Shown here: piece by piece, positions 45,003 to 54,778 of the stretch | Layout: every line of letters starts with the position of its first letter | How positions within the stretch are numbered: the first letter of the stretch is position 1 | Assembly: GCF_022808675.1 (NCBI RefSeq) | Contig: NZ_JAKZKV010000003.1 | Coordinates: forward strand, 339,690 to 403,689 | From: Parabacteroides sp. FAFU027 | Lineage (GTDB): Bacteria > Bacteroidota > Bacteroidia > Bacteroidales > UBA7332 | Direction of reading: 5' to 3' | DNA: 64,000 bases | Notes under the pieces: model-generated | Seen by the model: only the letters and a program-made list of their open reading frames with translations | What the model was told of the DNA's origin: nothing | Databases searched by the model: none | Made by a program: the position numbers and the translations under genes

Positions 45003-46394
45003 TCAGAACTTCAGATCCGCCAGCTTCACGCCTACGTTTCCTTTGGCAGAGGCCAGCATACGGACAGCTCCCGGAACCAGTGAAAGGTTTTCAACCGTTA
45101 CATTGCTCAGTTTTCCCTGAAGGCTAACACCCGGATAAACCGAATAGTTGGCCAGCATCTTATTGGTATCAGAAGTTAGTTGTTTCAATTGGTCGGTTAC
45201 CGGATAGGTCAGGTAAGGAGTGATCTTATTCAGAATCATGCCGTGAAGCAACCAGTTTGCTGATTTGGCCAACACGTTTTTGGTCTTGATGTCAAACTCC
45301 GGTTCGGTGATTTCAATGGCGTTTTTCTCCTTGTTGAATGTCAGGTTACCGGTGAAATAAACCTTACCCTTGATCGAGCCAATGAGGTCGGCAATGAAAA
45401 TCGCTTTGCCGTTGCTGCCATAAATCGACAGGTCTTTGATGGTAATCTTTTTACCAGCTTGCTCGAAAGTCTGGTTCACCAACTGTTTCTTCGCCATCTC
45501 GGCAATCTTCTCGAACGTCACGTCAGCAGCCAGATTGAGTGTAAATTGTTGCGGCGGGCGATTCACATATTTGAACTCAGGAAGAGCTGTCTTAGTGCCC
45601 ATCAACGGCTGCGCTCCGATGACCGATTCAATCTGCGAATAAAGTGAAATCGCCATGTTCAGTTTATTGCCATTGGTGATGAACGGCGACACGTAAACGT
45701 CTTTCGGCGTCACCTTCAGCCACATCTGGTTTTCGGGGCTGACCTGCATCGGTTTTTGCACTTCCGACCAGGCCTGCGACACGTATTTCTTCAAATCCAC
45801 AGCGTCAGACAATGCTTTGTCAATCTTCTCGTCGATAATCTTTTCGCAGCGGGTCAATGCCAGGTTAGCGACCGGACCTACCGGTACGCTGATGCCGGCT
45901 ACGTTCAGCTTCGGCGTCTCGATCCACTGGTAGCCGTTAGAGGTGGTTTTAGCCACCAGCTTCCAGTTTTTATCCAGCGTGATAGCGGTTTTATAAGACA
46001 ATGCAATGGTTCCGTTTGCTTCATAATTATCGGAAAGGGTAATGCCCAGCTTCTGTACCTTCCAGGCAAAACGGGTCCAGATTTTAAGCGGCACACGGTA
46101 TTCAATCACGTTGTTATTGATGGTGAAGGTAAAAGGTTGCGCCTTCCACACTTTTACGGTCAGGTCTTTGTCGGCTACGTTGGAGCCTTCAAAGATCAGC
46201 CCGTTCATCTTCTGGTTGATAGCCGCTTCGAGTTTTTTCACATCCAGTTCCACCTGAAGGGGAAGTTCTGATACAGCCGGGGCAATGCCCGATGGAATGT
46301 ACGACTCCCGGGGTTTCTCTATCTGAGCCGTTTTGCAGGATACAGCCACCACAGCCAGCAAGGCTACGAATAACTTCAAACTAATCTTTCTCAT
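45003..46394 (-). CDS. DUF4403-family lipoprotein
   Basis: I chose the ATG at 46392-46394 (RKISLKLFVALLAVVAVSC) because it gives a clean lipobox signal peptide; a start seven codons upstream is also open. 463 residues. The body matches DUF4403: VELDVKKLEAAINQKMNGLI, VIEYRVPLKIWTRFAWKVQK, ALTRCEKIIDEKIDKALSDA, and a duplicated lipid-binding-like arrangement seen in tubular lipid-binding/BPI-like folds. It is probably on the periplasmic face of a membrane. The function is unknown. The neighbours give no operon link. Confidence 0.78.
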   Translation of the reverse strand: MRKISLKLFVALLAVVAVSCKTAQIEKPRESYIPSGIAPAVSELPLQVELDVKKLEAAINQKMNGLIFEGSNVADKDLTVKVWKAQPFTFTINNNVIEYRVPLKIWTRFAWKVQKLGITLSDNYEANGTIALSYKTAITLDKNWKLVAKTTSNGYQWIETPKLNVAGISVPVGPVANLALTRCEKIIDEKIDKALSDAVDLKKYVSQAWSEVQKPMQVSPENQMWLKVTPKDVYVSPFITNGNKLNMAISLYSQIESVIGAQPLMGTKTALPEFKYVNRPPQQFTLNLAADVTFEKIAEMAKKQLVNQTFEQAGKKITIKDLSIYGSNGKAIFIADLIGSIKGKVYFTGNLTFNKEKNAIEITEPEFDIKTKNVLAKSANWLLHGMILNKITPYLTYPVTDQLKQLTSDTNKMLANYSVYPGVSLQGKLSNVTVENLSLVPGAVRMLASAKGNVGVKLADLKF

Positions 46395-46502
46395 TGCTAT
46401 GATTTTAATTTTCAACTAATACGGGGTAAATTACCGGGTGCAAAAATAGAGGATTTATTCGTTAAAAACACATCCGGATAACTTAGAAAAATGTTATATA
46501 CA

Positions 46503-46536
46503 AAAATCCCGACCAACAGCTGTTGATCGGGATTTT
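46503..46536 (-). terminator. Terminator of the PurF-like gene
   Basis: AAAATCCCGA (46503-46512) pairs with TCGGGATTTT (46527-46536), with a self-complementary CAACAGCTGTTG loop region. Confidence 0.9.
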
Positions 46537-46557
46537 CTATATCTGTGCAAATGGTTC

Positions 46558-48426
46558 TTATTCCACGAAACGTTTGTCGCTTCCCTCGATGTAATTGATG
46601 AAAGCCTGGTTGACAAGACGGGTTCCACCCGGAGTCGGATAGTTTCCGGAGAAGTACCAGTCACCTTTGTTGTTCGGACAAGCTTTGTGAAGCGCTTCGA
46701 TGGATTGGTAAACGATTTCCACTTTCGCTTTTGTTCCTTTTGGAGTCAGAATTTCTGCAATCTTTGCTGAAACCTGCTCGTCAGTATAGTTGCTGTAGAT
46801 TTCGTTTACGAAGTTCACCACCTCTTCTTTTGACTTGCCTTCCTGTGCTTTTGACTTCGCATATACCTCCTGAATCAGGCTCTCGTTACCATCGTCTTTC
46901 AACAATTCGATAGCCGCTTTGAAGGCGATAAACTCGTTCATGCGCGACATATCAATACCGTAGCAGTCCGGGAAACGGATCTGTGGTGAAGAGGATACTA
47001 TTACGATCTTCTTCGGTTGCAGACGGTCAAGGATCTTGATAATACTTTGTTTCAAAGTAGTACCACGTACGATACTGTCATCAATCACCACCAGATTATC
47101 GATACCCGGACGGATAGACCCGTAAGTGATGTCATACACGTGAGTGGCCAGGTCGTTGCGGTTACCGTCTTCGGCAATAAAGGTACGCAGCTTGATGTCT
47201 TTGATCGCCACCTTCTCGAAACGGATACGTTTCTCGATGATTGACTGTAATTCCGCATCCGTGATGTTACCGTTTCGCTCACGGATCATGCGGACTTTCT
47301 TCTGGTTGTAGTAGTTCATCATACCACCCACGAGGCCGTAGAAAGCAACTTCTGCGGTGTTGGGGATGAATGAAAAAACGGTGTTGTCCACATCGTAGTC
47401 GATGGCTTTCAATACCGGTTCTACCAACAGGTTTCCGAGCTCTTTACGCTCGTTGTAAATATCTTTGTCACTTCCGCGGGAGAAGTAGATGCGCTCGAAT
47501 GAACATGGAGAAACGTTTTTCGGCTCATGAATCTGTGTCAGTTTCACGGCTCCGTTTTGTTTCACCACAATACTTTGTCCCGGAAGCAGTTCGTTTACAT
47601 CTTCGTACTGAACGTTCATCACCGTCTGGATCACCGGACGTTCAGATGCAACCACCACGACCTCATCATCCTGATAGTAGAATGCCGGGCGGATACCCCA
47701 TGGATCACGGAAAGCAAACATATCGCCGCAACCGATAAGACCACACATTACGTAACCACCATCCCACATGCGGCTGGCTTCTCCGATGATTCGCTCTACG
47801 TCAAGATGTTCTTCAATCAACTGATTGAGATCAGCTCCGCTTACCGCCTGGGCTTTAAACCGTTCGTGTAGCTTCTCCACCTCCTGATCGAGTAGGTAAC
47901 CAATTAATTCAAGAATGATAAATGTGTCTGCGTTGTGTCGTGGGTGCTGGCCCTGAGATACGATGAAGTTGAAGATCTCGTCAACGTTGGTCAGGTTAAA
48001 GTTACCGGCAAGCGCGATGTTACGGCTTTTCCAGTTGTTACGACGGAGGAAAGGGTGAACGTAAGAAATACCCGAGCGGCCTGTGGTACTGTAGCGGAGG
48101 TGTCCCATATACAGCTCGCCCCTGAAAGGTACGTTGTGTCTGTTTGAGGCATTGACGATGTCTTTGTTGATGCTCTCAAAAGCGTTGTGAATGGCATTAG
48201 AGCCAAGTTGTCTTTCCCGAAAGATATACTCTTCACCGGGTTGAGCGTTTAGTTTTACACAAGCCACACCGGCGCCTTCCTGGCCGCGGTTATGCTGTTT
48301 CTCCATCAAGAGATAGAGCTTGTTTAACCCATAGGACTCAGTCCCGTACTTCTCCTTGTAGTATTCAAGTGGCTTTAGTAGCCGGATCATGGCTATACCA
48401 CATTCGTGTTTGATGCTATCGGACAT
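46558..48426 (-). CDS. Amidophosphoribosyltransferase-like protein (PurF family, large Bacteroidota form)
   Basis: 622 residues, longer than the usual ~470-500 of PurF. A short propeptide precedes Cys9 (KHECGIAMI), the N-terminal nucleophile of the glutaminase domain. MEKQHNRGQEGAGVACVK, GHLRYSTTGRSG and FRDPWGIRPAFYYQ belong to that domain. The phosphoribosyltransferase signature is LVVIDDSIVRGTTLKQS, with PQIRFPDCYGIDMSRMNEFI nearby. An insertion of about 100 residues before the PRTase part and a C-terminal extension are characteristic of the Bacteroidota branch. It would make phosphoribosylamine from PRPP and glutamine; a diverged role is possible. It is near gltD, separated by a long inverted repeat. 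Confidence 0.85.
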   Translation of the reverse strand: MSDSIKHECGIAMIRLLKPLEYYKEKYGTESYGLNKLYLLMEKQHNRGQEGAGVACVKLNAQPGEEYIFRERQLGSNAIHNAFESINKDIVNASNRHNVPFRGELYMGHLRYSTTGRSGISYVHPFLRRNNWKSRNIALAGNFNLTNVDEIFNFIVSQGQHPRHNADTFIILELIGYLLDQEVEKLHERFKAQAVSGADLNQLIEEHLDVERIIGEASRMWDGGYVMCGLIGCGDMFAFRDPWGIRPAFYYQDDEVVVVASERPVIQTVMNVQYEDVNELLPGQSIVVKQNGAVKLTQIHEPKNVSPCSFERIYFSRGSDKDIYNERKELGNLLVEPVLKAIDYDVDNTVFSFIPNTAEVAFYGLVGGMMNYYNQKKVRMIRERNGNITDAELQSIIEKRIRFEKVAIKDIKLRTFIAEDGNRNDLATHVYDITYGSIRPGIDNLVVIDDSIVRGTTLKQSIIKILDRLQPKKIVIVSSSPQIRFPDCYGIDMSRMNEFIAFKAAIELLKDDGNESLIQEVYAKSKAQEGKSKEEVVNFVNEIYSNYTDEQVSAKIAEILTPKGTKAKVEIVYQSIEALHKACPNNKGDWYFSGNYPTPGGTRLVNQAFINYIEGSDKRFVE

Positions 48427-48462
48427 CTTTCAGGAATAAAGTTTTTGTATAAAAATAAAAAG

Positions 48463-48559
48463 AGAACACAGACTATGTCTGATCCCCGGCTTCTCGTTTT
48501 TTGCGCTACAAAATTACGCATAATCCATGAGAAACGGACTACAGAATAGTCTGTGTTCT
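48463..48559 (-). other. Long inverted repeat / possible structured RNA between gltD and the PurF-like gene
   Basis: AGAACACAGACTA (48463-48475) and TAGTCTGTGTTCT (48547-48559) are perfect 13-bp arms enclosing 71 nt. On the minus strand an inner stem CCGTTTCTC/GAGAAGCCGG and a GCG/CGC stem can form. The right side on that strand runs into TCTTTTTATTTTT, so it could end gltBD transcription; an element acting on the next gene is also possible. Confidence 0.6.
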
Positions 48560-48572
48560 ATATAAATGAATG

Positions 48573-49988
48573 TTATTTAAGGAACGTGTCGATTTCCTCA
48601 GCAGCTTTGCGACCTGAAGCAATTGCTCTTACCACAAGGCTGGCACCCAGGTGAGCATCACCTGCTGCAAATACCTTGCTTACAGAGCTTTGCTGTGCAG
48701 CGTTAACAGCTACGTTTTTGCGGCCATCCAACTCAACTCCAAGTTCGGTCAACAAACCTTCGTGTACCGGGTGAACGAATCCCATTGCAAGGAATACCAA
48801 GTCAACTTTCAAAGTCTCCTTGTTTCCTGTGCGGTGGATTGTCATACCGGTTTCACCTTGTCTCCATTCTACTTCTTCGATCTCAACTTCAGTCAACTGA
48901 CCGTCTTTACCGAGGAATTGTTTAGTTTCAAGGTTCCAACGACGGGTACATCCTTCTTCGTGAGAAGAAGAAGTTTTCAACACCATCGGGTAAGTTGGCC
49001 ATGGAGTAGCCGGGTTGTGGTGTGCAGGAGGCATAGGCATGATCTCGATCTGAGTAACGCTTGCTGCTCCATGACGTACAGAAGTACCCACACAGTCAGA
49101 ACCAGTATCACCACCACCGATTACCAATACGTGTTTGCCTTTTGCGCTGATACGCTCTGCATCAGAGAAAGTTTTACCCGCAACTACACGGTTTTGCTGT
49201 CCCAGGAATTCAAGAGCGAAGTAAACGCCTTTCAACTCACGGCCTTTGATAGGCAGGTCACGTGGTTGCTCAGCACCTACAGCCAAACATACAGCGTCGA
49301 ATTGTTCCATGATCTCTTTTCCGGTGATGTCTTTACCAACATTTACGCCGGTTTTGAACTCTACACCTTCTTCAGCCATCAACGCCAAACGACGATCAAT
49401 GATTTTTTTGTTCAGTTTGAAATCAGGAATACCGAAACGAAGAAGACCTCCGATCGCTTCGTTCTTTTCGAACAAAGTAACAGTGTGACCCTTCAGGTTC
49501 AGCTGGTTAGCCGCAGCCATACCGGCAGGACCACCACCGATTACAGCTACTTTTTTACCTGAACGGTATTTAGGAGGATTCGCTTTTATATAACCTTCTG
49601 CAAACGCTTTTTCTACGATAGAAGCTTCGTTTTCGCGGATAGTTACAGGGCTGTCAGCAGACAATTTCAACACACATGCTTTTTCGCATGGTGCAGGACA
49701 GATACGGCCTGTGAATTCAGGAAAGTCGTCAGTTGCTACCAATGATTCGTAAGCTTCTTTCCATTTTCCTTTGTAAGCCAGATCCTGCCATTCCGGCTGG
49801 CGGTTTGCTACCGGACAAGCCCAGTGGCAGAAAGGTATACCACAGTCCATACAGCGTGAAGCCTGAAGTTTGCGATCTTCCAGGTTCAGGGTTTGCTCCA
49901 CCTCGCTGTAGTCCATGATTCTCTCAGAAATCGGACGATATCCGGCTTCTTTGCGTAATATTGATAAAAATGCTTTAGGATTTCCCAT
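48573..49988 (-). CDS. gltD: Glutamate synthase (NADPH) small subunit
   Basis: 471 residues. The N-terminal ferredoxin-like part holds the [4Fe-4S] cysteines (CMDCGIPFCHWACPVANRQP, CPAPCEKACVLK). FAD binding is KVAVIGGGPAGMAAANQLNL, NADPH binding HVLVIGGGDTGSDCVGTSV, and the C-terminal FAD site AGDAHLGASLVVRAIASGRK. The subunit passes electrons from NADPH to GltB, which makes two glutamates from glutamine and 2-oxoglutarate. It lies 52 bp downstream of gltB and is clearly co-transcribed. Confidence 0.96.
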   Translation of the reverse strand: MGNPKAFLSILRKEAGYRPISERIMDYSEVEQTLNLEDRKLQASRCMDCGIPFCHWACPVANRQPEWQDLAYKGKWKEAYESLVATDDFPEFTGRICPAPCEKACVLKLSADSPVTIRENEASIVEKAFAEGYIKANPPKYRSGKKVAVIGGGPAGMAAANQLNLKGHTVTLFEKNEAIGGLLRFGIPDFKLNKKIIDRRLALMAEEGVEFKTGVNVGKDITGKEIMEQFDAVCLAVGAEQPRDLPIKGRELKGVYFALEFLGQQNRVVAGKTFSDAERISAKGKHVLVIGGGDTGSDCVGTSVRHGAASVTQIEIMPMPPAHHNPATPWPTYPMVLKTSSSHEEGCTRRWNLETKQFLGKDGQLTEVEIEEVEWRQGETGMTIHRTGNKETLKVDLVFLAMGFVHPVHEGLLTELGVELDGRKNVAVNAAQQSSVSKVFAAGDAHLGASLVVRAIASGRKAAEEIDTFLK

Positions 49989-50040
49989 AATATTCTTAGT
50001 TAAACCAGACGGGGTTTATTCCGTCTGATCCATTACTTTA

Positions 50041-53000
50041 TTAATAATCTCTCTCGACTTCAGCTATTTTTTTTTTAAGAGCTTCTGCCTTTTCTTCAAC
50101 CAACACCTTTTTGTACTCAATTGGTGTTACTTTGATGAACTGGCCGAGGTACTGATCCCAGTTTTCCAACATGCGTTTTGCAAGCGGACTCTGAGTGTAT
50201 TCGAAGTGACGTTCGATGTAGCCTTTAAGCTCTTTTGCATCGTACATATCTTCTACCAGGGTAAGCTCTACCATTTCCATATTACAGAAGAAGTCGAAGT
50301 TGCCTTCCTTATTCCAAACGTAAGCCACACCACCACTCATACCGGCAGCGAAGTTACGTCCGACAGTACCAAGAACTACAGTGCGACCGCCGGTCATGTA
50401 CTCACAACAGTGGTCACCTGTACCTTCCACAACAGCAGTAGCACCACTGTTACGCACACAGAAACGCTCACCTACGCGACCGTTGATGTAAACCTCTCCA
50501 CTTGTAGCACCATAAAGCATAGTGTTACCTGCAATGATGTTTTCTTCCGGAGCGAATTTGCTTCCTGTTGGAGGAACAACGATTACTTTACCACCAGAGA
50601 TACCTTTACCAAGGTAGTCATTCGCATCTCCTTCAAGACGGAAGGTTACACCTTTCGCCAGGAACGCACCGAAACTTTGTCCGGCAGAACCTTTGAAGTT
50701 GAAACGGATAGTGTCTTCAGGCAAGCCTTCGTTTCCGTATTTTTTAGCCACTTCACCTGACAACATTACCCCAACAGAACGGTTAACGTTCACGATTGGG
50801 AAGTCTTGCTGTACCGGTTTTCCTGAATTGATAGCATACTGAGATGCTTTGATCAGTTCACGGTCAAGGATCTCGTGAATTTCGTGAATCTGATCTTTCA
50901 CTTTACGGATGGCATTTTCTTTTGCTTCAGCCGGAGTGTACAACAGTTTCGACAGGTCGATTTTCTGTACTTTCGGATTAGCGTTATCCGGTTTGAATTC
51001 GATCAGTTCAGTATGGCCGATGATGTCATCCAGTTTGGTGTAACCCATTTCAGCCAGATGCTCACGTACCTCTTCAGCCAGGTAAGTAAAGAAGTTAACG
51101 AGGTATTCGTATTTACCTACGAAACGTTTGCGCAACTCTTCATCCTGAGTAGCCACACCCACAGGGCAGGTATTCAAGTGACATTTACGCATCATCACAC
51201 AACCCAATACGATCAATGCAGAAGTTGCGAAACCGAACTCTTCAGCACCCAACATAGCAGCGATAACGATATCGCGACCTGTTTTCAACTGACCGTCAGT
51301 TTGCAGTCTAACCTGACCGCGAAGGTTATTGATAACGAGTGTTTGCTGAGTTTCAGCCAAACCAAGCTCTGAAGGAAGACCTGCGTGTTTGATTGAGCTG
51401 GCAGGAGAAGCACCAGTACCACCTTCAGCACCAGCGATGATGATCAGGTCAGCTTTAGCTTTAGCCACACCGGCAGCAATTGTACCCACACCACTTTCAG
51501 ATACCAGTTTCACACTGATGTTTGCAGTAGGGTTTACGTTTTTCAAGTCGTAAATCAACTGAGCCAAGTCCTCGATAGAGTAGATATCGTGGTGAGGAGG
51601 AGGTGAAATCAACGAGATTCCAGGGATTGAGTGACGGGTTTTAGCAATCACTTTATCCACTTTGAAGCCCGGAAGCTGACCACCTTCACCCGGTTTAGCA
51701 CCTTGAGCGATTTTGATCTGGATTTCATCAGCGTTAACGAGGTACTCGGTAGTCACACCGAAACGACCTGAAGCCACCTGTTTGATAGCACTACGTTTAG
51801 AAGTACCGTCAGCAAGTTTTTTGAAACGTTCCGGATCTTCACCACCCTCACCGGTATTACTTTTACCACCGAGGATGTTCATCGCGATTGCCATCGCTTC
51901 GTGAGCCTCTTTCGAGATAGAACCGAATGACATCGCACCGGTTACGAAACGTTTGGTAATTTCTGAAGCAGGTTCTACTTTAGAAATGTCGATCGGATTG
52001 CGTTTGTACTGCATGAAGTCACGCAGGAAGATACGCTCTGCCTTTTCGTCAACGACTTTAGTATATTCTTTAAATTTCTTGTAGCTTCCAAGACGTGTTG
52101 CCAACTGCAATGCAGTAATTGATTCCGGGTTCCATGCGTGTTTCTCTCCGTCACGACGGTAAGCGTAGTTACCCTGATTATCCAATTGCGGAGCGTCAAC
52201 TGTCCAGTGGAAAGCTTTTGTATGCAACGCTACAGTTTCACGGGCGATATCTTCCAGTTCGATACCTTCGATTTTGGTAACTGTACCGGTGAAGTATTTG
52301 TCAACCAGTTTGCTTGAGATACCGATTGCTTCGAAGATCTTAGCGCCTTTGTAGCTCGCAAGGGTCGAAATACCCATTTTAGAAAGAACCTTCAACAAGC
52401 CTTTGTCAACAGCTTTGAGGTATTTTTTCTCGGCAGTGTGATAGTCAAGCTGAATGTCTTTGTCTTTAACCAATTTATCCAGAATAGCGAATGCCATATA
52501 AGGATTGATTGCGCTCACACCGTAACCGAACAACAATGCAAAGTCCATGATTTCGCGAGGCTCTCCTGATTCAAGAACTAATGCGATTTGCATGCGTTTG
52601 CGTTTGCTGATCAGGTGATGGTGAACTGCCGAAACAGCCAGCAATGCAGGGATTGGAGCCATTTCAGCGTTTACGCCACGGTCAGACAGGATGATGTAGT
52701 TGATGTCAGCGTCAGCTGCTGCTTCTGCTTTAGCAACCAAATCTTCCAATGCAGCTTCAAGACCTTTCTCGCCTTCGCTTGCTTTGAACAAGGTAGGAAG
52801 AGTAGTGTTTTTGAAGCCTTTGTATTGCAGATTGCAAAGAATATCGAATTGAGTATTGGTCAACAAACCGCTGTTCAGACGAACCATTTTGCAAAGGTTA
52901 GCTGATGGCTCCAACAGGTCTTCGGTAATAGCTCCGATGTAACCGGTGTGAGACATTACCAATTCTTCGCGGATTGGGTCAATTGGTGGGTTGGTTACCT

Positions 53001-54561
53001 GAGCAAACTGCTGACGGAAGTAACGGAACAACGGTTGTGGTTTGCTTGAAATAACTGCAAGCGGAGTATCGTTACCCATTGAAGCTGTTGGTTCACCACC
53101 ATCACGTCCCATCGGAAGGATAAGAGTGTTAACGTCTTCTTTAGTATAACCGAATGCTTTCAGTTTTGCATCGTAGTTGTCAACAGCGTGTTTAACGCTA
53201 CGTCCTGACTGGATATCGTCAAGGTTGATACGGTTCTGAGCCAACCACTCTTTGTAAGGGTGAGCAGCTGCAAGCTCCTGTTTCAATTCAGGGTCATAAG
53301 TTACGGTTCCGGCTTCAGTGTCAACCATCAACATTTTACCCGGAGACAGACGACCTTTCTCTTTGATTTCAGCAGCATCGAAAGCCAATACACCGGTTTC
53401 AGATGCAACCACCATCATATCGTCCTGAGTGATCAGGTAACGAGCAGGACGCAAACCGTTACGGTCAAGCATACCACCAGCGTAGCGACCATCAGAGAAC
53501 AGGATAGTAGCAGGACCATCCCATGGTTCCATCAGGATACTATGGAATTCATAGAATGCTTTCAGTTCAGAAGAGATAGGGTTTTTAGCATTCCAGCTTT
53601 CAGGAACCATCATTGACAAAGCGTGAGGCAGGCTCATACCTGACATGATGAAGAATTCCAATGCGTTGTCGAATGATGCACTATCACTCATCGCAGGCTG
53701 GATAACAGGGGAAATATCTTCAATAGAGCAACCTAATGTTTTAGGATTCAACAAGCTCAAACGAGCTTCCATCCATGAACGGTTACCGCGGATAGTATTG
53801 ATCTCACCGTTGTGACCTACCAAACGGAATGGCTGAGCCAAATCCCATGTCGGGAATGTGTTGGTAGAGAAACGAGAGTGTACCAACGACATACCTGAAG
53901 TGAAGTATGGGCTGGTCAGGTCTGGATAGTAGTAACGCAATTGAAGTGATGACAACATACCTTTATAAATAATGGTACGTGTAGAAAGGCTCACAATATA
54001 ACAGCTGCGTTTTACTTTCAATGCAGAAGCAAGAACTGCTTTTTCGATTTTCTTGCGAACAACGTAAAGTTTACGTTCCAAATCTTCCTGAGAGAAATCT
54101 CCGGTGATAAAGATTTGTTTGATGTCCGGTTCTACCGCAGCAGCAGTTTCACCAATTTGTGTACTGTCAACAGGCACGTCACGTACAGCAATCAACTGTA
54201 ACGATTCACCTTCAATGACTTCTTTGATTTTGTTCAAGCACCATGTTTGCTCGCTTGCGTCTTTCGGAAGAAAAACCAAACCGGTTCCGTAACGGCCTTT
54301 CTCAGGCACTGGGATACCTTGAAGCAGAATAAACTCGTGCGGAATCTGAACCATGATTCCGGCACCATCACCGGTTTTGGGGTCAGCATTTTCAGCCCCA
54401 CGGTGTACCATGTGCTCAAGCACTTTCAACCCTTTCTCTACAACGTCGTGAGATTTGGTGCCCTGGATGTTTACCAACAAACCTACACCACACGCATCGT
54501 GCTCAAAATCGGGGCTGTACAATCCTTGTTCTATCATTTTCGTTGTTAAATTATTTGCCAC
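50041..54561 (-). CDS. gltB: Glutamate synthase large subunit
   Basis: 1506 residues, full length. A 23-residue propeptide precedes Cys24 (HDACGVGLLVN), the glutaminase nucleophile. GATase_2 covers about 1-400, then a central domain, and the FMN-binding synthase domain with GGTGASPASSIKHAGLP. The [3Fe-4S] cluster is CVMMRKCHLNTCPVG. A right-handed beta-helix GXGXG-type domain forms the C-terminus (GGKVIVVPP, IAGNTMLYGATSGEVYINGR, GERFCVRNSGATAVVEGTGD). It assimilates ammonia nitrogen as glutamate. Codon use is strongly biased, suggesting high expression. Confidence 0.97.
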   Translation of the reverse strand: MANNLTTKMIEQGLYSPDFEHDACGVGLLVNIQGTKSHDVVEKGLKVLEHMVHRGAENADPKTGDGAGIMVQIPHEFILLQGIPVPEKGRYGTGLVFLPKDASEQTWCLNKIKEVIEGESLQLIAVRDVPVDSTQIGETAAAVEPDIKQIFITGDFSQEDLERKLYVVRKKIEKAVLASALKVKRSCYIVSLSTRTIIYKGMLSSLQLRYYYPDLTSPYFTSGMSLVHSRFSTNTFPTWDLAQPFRLVGHNGEINTIRGNRSWMEARLSLLNPKTLGCSIEDISPVIQPAMSDSASFDNALEFFIMSGMSLPHALSMMVPESWNAKNPISSELKAFYEFHSILMEPWDGPATILFSDGRYAGGMLDRNGLRPARYLITQDDMMVVASETGVLAFDAAEIKEKGRLSPGKMLMVDTEAGTVTYDPELKQELAAAHPYKEWLAQNRINLDDIQSGRSVKHAVDNYDAKLKAFGYTKEDVNTLILPMGRDGGEPTASMGNDTPLAVISSKPQPLFRYFRQQFAQVTNPPIDPIREELVMSHTGYIGAITEDLLEPSANLCKMVRLNSGLLTNTQFDILCNLQYKGFKNTTLPTLFKASEGEKGLEAALEDLVAKAEAAADADINYIILSDRGVNAEMAPIPALLAVSAVHHHLISKRKRMQIALVLESGEPREIMDFALLFGYGVSAINPYMAFAILDKLVKDKDIQLDYHTAEKKYLKAVDKGLLKVLSKMGISTLASYKGAKIFEAIGISSKLVDKYFTGTVTKIEGIELEDIARETVALHTKAFHWTVDAPQLDNQGNYAYRRDGEKHAWNPESITALQLATRLGSYKKFKEYTKVVDEKAERIFLRDFMQYKRNPIDISKVEPASEITKRFVTGAMSFGSISKEAHEAMAIAMNILGGKSNTGEGGEDPERFKKLADGTSKRSAIKQVASGRFGVTTEYLVNADEIQIKIAQGAKPGEGGQLPGFKVDKVIAKTRHSIPGISLISPPPHHDIYSIEDLAQLIYDLKNVNPTANISVKLVSESGVGTIAAGVAKAKADLIIIAGAEGGTGASPASSIKHAGLPSELGLAETQQTLVINNLRGQVRLQTDGQLKTGRDIVIAAMLGAEEFGFATSALIVLGCVMMRKCHLNTCPVGVATQDEELRKRFVGKYEYLVNFFTYLAEEVREHLAEMGYTKLDDIIGHTELIEFKPDNANPKVQKIDLSKLLYTPAEAKENAIRKVKDQIHEIHEILDRELIKASQYAINSGKPVQQDFPIVNVNRSVGVMLSGEVAKKYGNEGLPEDTIRFNFKGSAGQSFGAFLAKGVTFRLEGDANDYLGKGISGGKVIVVPPTGSKFAPEENIIAGNTMLYGATSGEVYINGRVGERFCVRNSGATAVVEGTGDHCCEYMTGGRTVVLGTVGRNFAAGMSGGVAYVWNKEGNFDFFCNMEMVELTLVEDMYDAKELKGYIERHFEYTQSPLAKRMLENWDQYLGQFIKVTPIEYKKVLVEEKAEALKKKIAEVERDY

Positions 54562-54599
54562 CTCCGGAGCCTTCCAACGTTATACAAGCAAAGTCATTC

Positions 54600-54778
54600 C
54601 CGCAGTGCAGCGAAAATGACAGCTTGAATGACGCTTTACAGCGCCGGACTAAAGCCTCCCTGAAAGGAGGCTAAAGCGGCTTCCTGTTTATTTATTTCTA
54701 TTATTATTCTGATAAATAATCTGTGATTCCGGCATATTCGGTTTAGGTCAATGTCGGAATAGGTAACCATGCGTTTTT
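54600..54778. other. Spacer between gltB and asnA with a REP-like hairpin
   Basis: AGCCTCC (54653-54659) pairs with GGAGGCT (54666-54672), within the longer symmetric CTAAAGCCTCC..GGAGGCTaaAG, a unit common in Bacteroidota. A weak -7 of gltB on the minus strand is TGACTTTGC (54588-54596). Nothing else is recognised. Confidence 0.5.

Noticed and set aside
48651..49562. 303-codon plus-strand frame opposite gltD
   Set aside because: It is antisense to a clear gene with strong codon bias, which leaves the opposite frame open; the product is Ser/Thr/Phe-rich without any family motif.
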